DNA of 42,568 nucleotides from a bacterium (lineage in GTDB: Bacteria; Patescibacteriota; Minisyncoccia; CAIUEV01). A model generated the notes under the pieces. It saw only the letters and a program-made list of their open reading frames with translations. It made no database searches and had not been told where the DNA came from. Location of the stretch: assembly GCA_021779255.1 (NCBI GenBank), contig JAJYBC010000003.1:1-42568 (forward strand), given 5' to 3'. A program made the position numbers and the translations under genes. This document shows, piece after piece, positions 38,281 through 42,568 of the stretch; the first letter of the stretch is position 1; each line of letters opens with the position of its first letter.

Positions 38281-39321
38281 TCACTTCTCTTCTTTTTTTA
38301 TCAAATCCAGCAAAAAAACACTGATGACGGCTGTTATTGGAATAGCCAAAATTAAGCCCGAAACACCGCCCATTTGAGCCCCGATTAGCATAGCAATGAT
38401 CACTGCTACCGGATCAATTCCTACCGCTTTATTCATCACCAAAGGAACCAAAATATGATTTTCTAACTGTTGAATTATCACGTACATAGCCAAAACAATC
38501 AATGCCAGAATAGGCCCGACACTGAAAGCCACTGCCACCCCGGCCACCGACGAAAGAATAGGGCCGACATAAGGAATAACCTCAAAAGCAAAAGCTAAGA
38601 TAGCCAAAAGTAAGGCATAAGGAACCCCTAAAATAGTCAGTCCCAAATAGACTAAAATGCCTACGCTGAAATTCAAAACCATCTGGCCCAAAAGCCAATA
38701 GCCCATTTTTTTCTGGATACGCTCCATCAGTAAAGTTGCGTATTCTTGGTGTTTTTCTGGGATAAAAGAACCTAAAAATTTACCCACACTTTTTTTCTGG
38801 ATACTTAGGTAAAAAGACAAAGAAAAAACAGCCAGAAAACCTAATATGCCACTCAAAAAAGATCCGGCTTGAGAAAAAATATTCCACCAACCGTCATTTA
38901 AATTATTACTAAGACTCGTTATTAAATGAGCTTTTTCTTGTTGAAATAATTCTCCACTACCAAAAATATATTGAAATTTTACTTGAAAAGAACTTAATTT
39001 ACTCAAATAGTTAGGTAAATTTTCCGTTAATTGATTCAACTGACCGCCTACGGCTGGTATCAAGAGGGTTAGAAAATAGATAAAACCGCCTCCGAAAATA
39101 ATATAAATAATCAAAGTCGCTATGCTTCTGGGCAAATAGAATCTTTCTAAGTAGTCCACTACGGGAGCAATGGCCGAAACGATAATAAAAGCCACAAAAA
39201 CCATCACCAAAACGTCTCTAATATAGTAAAGAAAAAAGATTCCCAGCAGAATCAGAATGGTACGAAAAATCGTGCCAGAATCAATAGAAATAATGTTGGC
39301 GGATTTCTGCGATAATTTCAT
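38281..39321 (-). CDS. AI-2E family transporter (PerM-like)
   Basis: ORF 38281..39357, likely start MKLSQKSANII. Long polytopic protein with AFEVIPYVGPILSSVAGVAVAFSVGP and NKAVGIDPVAVIIAMLIGAQMGGVSGLILAIP. Confidence 0.9.
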   Translation of the reverse strand: MKLSQKSANIISIDSGTIFRTILILLGIFFLYYIRDVLVMVFVAFIIVSAIAPVVDYLERFYLPRSIATLIIYIIFGGGFIYFLTLLIPAVGGQLNQLTENLPNYLSKLSSFQVKFQYIFGSGELFQQEKAHLITSLSNNLNDGWWNIFSQAGSFLSGILGFLAVFSLSFYLSIQKKSVGKFLGSFIPEKHQEYATLLMERIQKKMGYWLLGQMVLNFSVGILVYLGLTILGVPYALLLAILAFAFEVIPYVGPILSSVAGVAVAFSVGPILALIVLAMYVIIQQLENHILVPLVMNKAVGIDPVAVIIAMLIGAQMGGVSGLILAIPITAVISVFLLDLIKKEEK

Positions 39322-39402
39322 AAAAAAATTTATCGGATAACCAACGCATTCTAACACAAAAGATTAAAATAATAAAGAAGGAAGGGGCGAGCCGCCCCTC
39401 TC

Positions 39403-39981
39403 CTATCTCTCCGCTTTCCCTAGGATTTCCTTTTTGTCGATCAAACCAAAGCGAGTGGAATCGATAGATCCTTCAACTAAATTGCCCAGAACCAGATAGG
39501 CATTTGGTGGTATTTTCCCTTGATAATCTTTAATATAGAGAGCCAACATTTCTTTTTCTTTTTCTCCCAGTTCATACGTTTTTTGTTCACTGTTAACAAC
39601 AATTTGACCATCAATCTCTATTTGCCATTTTTCTTTGTCATTCTTCAAATCTAATTTATCCCCCGGTATGCCTTTGATTGTTTTTAAAAGAGGATTGTCA
39701 TTACCAGCATAGGAAAGGGCTATTAGATCTCCTCTCTGAACTTTATGACAATTATAATAACCTTTGAGAATTTTAATGTTAGCATTTTCTTCCACTAGTC
39801 CCGTCATGGATTTGCCTCTCACCGTACGAGTTTCCGTTTCAATCGGACAAGAAGACGATTGGTCCACACTTTTTTCAGCTACATTTTTATTAGCAAAAAA
39901 ATAAAAATAACCCGCCAAAATTATCGCGATCAATAAACAAATTATTCCTGATAACACTGCCTGATTTGATTTTAATTTCAT
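39403..39981 (-). CDS. signal peptidase I (S26 family)
   Basis: RTVRGKSMTGLVEEN (Ser), VQRGDLIAL, LLKTIKGIPGDKLDL (Lys). Confidence 0.8.
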   Translation of the reverse strand: MKLKSNQAVLSGIICLLIAIILAGYFYFFANKNVAEKSVDQSSSCPIETETRTVRGKSMTGLVEENANIKILKGYYNCHKVQRGDLIALSYAGNDNPLLKTIKGIPGDKLDLKNDKEKWQIEIDGQIVVNSEQKTYELGEKEKEMLALYIKDYQGKIPPNAYLVLGNLVEGSIDSTRFGLIDKKEILGKAER

Positions 39982-40024
39982 TATCGATTTTATTTTTTAA
40001 TTACTTGCGCGGACAGATTGATAC

Positions 40025-40086
40025 GGGCGGGTCGGTACGGGCGGGTCGGTACGGGCGGGTCGGTACGGGCGGGTCGCGACCCGCCC
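40025..40086. repeat. three 14-bp tandem units ended by a 20-bp perfect palindrome
   Basis: gggcgggtcggtac at 40025, 40039, 40053, then GGGCGGGTCGCGACCCGCCC at 40067-40086. Confidence 0.93.
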
Positions 40087-40098
40087 CTTCTTACATTT

Positions 40099-42375
40099 TT
40101 ATATCCCGCATTCCACATTCAAACAATGATCGCCATCTTTGGTATGAAACAAGACCTGGCCACATTTAGGACATTTTTTATCCATTACCGGTTTGCCTTT
40201 GGCAATATATTTGCACTTAGGATATTGATTACAAGCATAAAAAGGACCACGACGTGAACGTTTTTCTACTAATTCGCCTTTACCGCATTCCGGACATTTG
40301 ATACCCAACTTTTTTTCAAACTTTTTAATAAATTTACATTTAGGATAATTACTGCAACCCATAAAACGACCGAAACGGCTTTGGCGTAAAACTAATGGTG
40401 ATCCGCATTCCGGACATTTTTCTTGACCAGCTTCCGCTTGCAATTTTTTTTCTTCCTCGTTAGCTTCGGTGTATTTACATTCCGGATAGCCGGAGCAAGC
40501 ATAAAAATTACCAAATTTACCAAATTTTTCAACCATCACCTTACCGCATTCCGGACAATTACGATCTAAAATTTTTTGAAATTTAGCTACTTCTTTTGTT
40601 TTTCGATCCAAATTTTCTTTAAAAGGATCATAAAATTCTCGAATAACCGGTATCCATTTTTTCTTGCCTTGAGCGATTTCATCCAAATCTTTTTCCATTT
40701 TAGCCGTAAAAGGGATTTCAACAATATTAGGGAAATGTTCCACTAAAATATCGTTGACAACGCAGCCTATCTCTTCGGGGAATAAACCTCCTCTTTCGTC
40801 TTTGGAAACATAGCTTCTTTCTTGAACGGTACTAATCGTTGGAGCGTAAGTGGATGGTCGACCGATACCATTTTCTTCCAAAGTCTTAATGAGTGTTGCT
40901 TCGGTATAGCGACCGGGCGGTTCGGTAAATTTTTGTTCTCCCAAAATTTTTTCTTTTTTGACTGTTTCTTGTTGAACTAGCTCGGGTAACAATTCCTCTT
41001 TTAAAACTTCCTTACCGAAAATTCGAAAAAAACCGTCAAAAGCGATTTGGGAACCACGCGATTGCAGCTCATAGAATCCTGCGGTAAAATTTACAATAGT
41101 GTTGTTAATCTCGGCATTGGCCATTTGAGAAGCAACCGTCCTTTCCCAAATCAAACGGTAAAGCCGGTACTGTTCTCCTGTCAAAGCCTGCTTAATTTTT
41201 TCCGGATCTTTTTCCACGTAAGTCGGTCTAATAGCCTCGTGAGCTTCCTGAGCTCCTTTGGCTTTCTGTCGAAAAAATCTTGGCTTATCCGGTAAATATT
41301 TTTGACCTAAATTTTGACTAACATATTTTTGAATAGAGCTCACCGCCAAAGAAGAAATATTCAGAGAATCCGTTCGCATATACGTTATTAATCCGACTCG
41401 TTTACCATCAACTTTTATACCTTCATAAAGTTGCTGCGCTACTCGCATAGTTCTTTTAGCCGGAAAACCAAAACGACGACCCGCCTCCTGTTGCAAAGTA
41501 CTGGTGCGAAAAGGCGGGGCAGGGGAACGAAGAGTTTTTTTCTGCTCGATATGACTCACTTTCATCTCCACTTGAGCCAAATCAGCGGTAATTATTTTAA
41601 TTTCTTCCTCTTTTTTTAAATCCAATCGAGCAATTTTTTTACCTTTAATCTTATTTAGCAAAGCAACATATCCTATTTCGGCCGTTTCCCGATTTAAATT
41701 TGCTACATCACCGGCTTTCTGGTTTTTAATGATTTCAACTTTAGTCAGAAAAGTTTTCTTATCTTCTTCTTTCTTTTTCTTATTCCAGACAACTCGAATT
41801 TTCCAATATTCTTCCGCCTTGAAATTTTCTCTTTCTCGTTCTCTTTCCACAATTAAACGAACTGCTACCGATTGAACTCGGCCGGCCGAAAGACCTTTTC
41901 GCACTTTTTTCCAAAGGAAAGGGGATAGTTGGTAGCCAACTAACCGATCGAGAATACGACGCGCTTGCTGAGCGTCAAAAAGATTTAAGTCAATCTCTCG
42001 AGGCTCGATTAAAGCTTTTTTGATGGCCGGTGGAGTAATTTCGTGAAAAGTAATCCTCTTGAAAATTAATTTTTTGTTTTTAGGAGCCAAAAGCTCTTTT
42101 AGATGGTATGCAATCGCTTCTCCTTCGCGGTCTTCATCGGTTGCCAGAATAATTTCTTGCGCTTTTTTGCTTTCTCTTTGGAGAATTCTAACATTTTTCG
42201 TCGCTTTAGGGGAAATAATATATTCCGGAGTAAAATCAGCCTTAACATCCACGCCTAAACGATCTTGAGGTAAATCACGCACATGGCCGAAAGAAGAAAG
42301 AACTTGATATTCTTTTTCTAGAAATCGACCGATGGTTCGCGCTTTAGTAGGGGATTCAACAATAACAAGACGCAT
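40099..42375 (-). CDS. topA: DNA topoisomerase I with C-terminal zinc-ribbon repeats
   Basis: VIVESPTKARTIGRFL, ATDEDREGEAIAYHL, ITYMRTDSLNIS, CPECGKVMVEKFGKFGNFYACSGYPECKY and further C4 ribbons. Confidence 0.97.
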   Translation of the reverse strand: MRLVIVESPTKARTIGRFLEKEYQVLSSFGHVRDLPQDRLGVDVKADFTPEYIISPKATKNVRILQRESKKAQEIILATDEDREGEAIAYHLKELLAPKNKKLIFKRITFHEITPPAIKKALIEPREIDLNLFDAQQARRILDRLVGYQLSPFLWKKVRKGLSAGRVQSVAVRLIVERERERENFKAEEYWKIRVVWNKKKKEEDKKTFLTKVEIIKNQKAGDVANLNRETAEIGYVALLNKIKGKKIARLDLKKEEEIKIITADLAQVEMKVSHIEQKKTLRSPAPPFRTSTLQQEAGRRFGFPAKRTMRVAQQLYEGIKVDGKRVGLITYMRTDSLNISSLAVSSIQKYVSQNLGQKYLPDKPRFFRQKAKGAQEAHEAIRPTYVEKDPEKIKQALTGEQYRLYRLIWERTVASQMANAEINNTIVNFTAGFYELQSRGSQIAFDGFFRIFGKEVLKEELLPELVQQETVKKEKILGEQKFTEPPGRYTEATLIKTLEENGIGRPSTYAPTISTVQERSYVSKDERGGLFPEEIGCVVNDILVEHFPNIVEIPFTAKMEKDLDEIAQGKKKWIPVIREFYDPFKENLDRKTKEVAKFQKILDRNCPECGKVMVEKFGKFGNFYACSGYPECKYTEANEEEKKLQAEAGQEKCPECGSPLVLRQSRFGRFMGCSNYPKCKFIKKFEKKLGIKCPECGKGELVEKRSRRGPFYACNQYPKCKYIAKGKPVMDKKCPKCGQVLFHTKDGDHCLNVECGI

Positions 42376-42447
42376 AGAAATGAAGATTAATGAATTAACC
42401 TAATTATCCTAATAATACTAATTTTTCTAAATAAAGACAATAATTTC

Positions 42448-42568
42448 TTATAGTCCCTCCTCTTCCAATTCTTCTAATAATTCTCTGGCTCTAGCGCTCA
42501 TTCGTGCTGGCATTTTGATTCTTACTTTGATAACTTCATCTCCTCTTCCTCTTTCTTCTTCTTCCCCA
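42448..42568 (-). CDS. dnaJ: C-terminal end of DnaJ-like co-chaperone (partial, runs off window)
   Basis: reverse strand reads GEEEERGRGDEVIKVRIKMPARMSARARELLEELEEGL*. Confidence 0.6.
   Translation of the reverse strand, partial: GEEEERGRGDEVIKVRIKMPARMSARARELLEELEEEGL

Noticed and set aside
39966-40257. + strand ORFs 39966..40169 and 40018..40257 (Gly/Arg-rich peptides)
   Set aside because: Produced by the GC-rich 14-bp repeat array and antisense overlap with topA; no domain or start signal.

Overview
AT-rich bacterial chromosome segment whose gene content looks like a Candidate Phyla Radiation (Patescibacteria/Parcubacteria-type) genome. TGA is used as a normal stop (pduL-like gene), so there is no evidence for code 25. 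Main blocks: (i) 1-12.2 kb, a surface-polysaccharide locus (Gfo/Idh/MocA oxidoreductase, SDR, methyltransferases, glycosyltransferases, epimerase, and a Wzt-like ABC ATPase carrying an in-frame nonsense codon), interrupted by an AlbA_2/Schlafen-type regulator and bordered by a DUF4143-type AAA ATPase; (ii) 13.5-25.7 kb, speD, two adjacent VirD4/TraG-like ATPases, tRNA-Leu(TAA), a HepT/MntA toxin-antitoxin pair, and two paralogous large proteins that join an N-terminal T4SS-pilin-like two-TM domain to a C-terminal HExxH (gluzincin-like) region; (iii) 25.7-42.5 kb, housekeeping and envelope genes (membrane GT, pduL-like, ileS, ftsW/rodA-like, lemA, secreted proteins, PD-(D/E)XK nuclease, AI-2E transporter, signal peptidase I, topA, 3' end of dnaJ). 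A REP-associated tyrosine transposase (RAYT) lies among dispersed 28-bp GTAG/GTAA-bounded palindromes, one of them inside its own ORF and read in frame. Two loci share an unusual architecture: a tandem array of palindrome half-sites ended by one complete palindrome. Strongest candidates for new biology: the paired pilin-HExxH fusions, the RAYT/REP system with its palindrome-capped tandem arrays, and a short intergenic transcription unit at about 10.7 kb.
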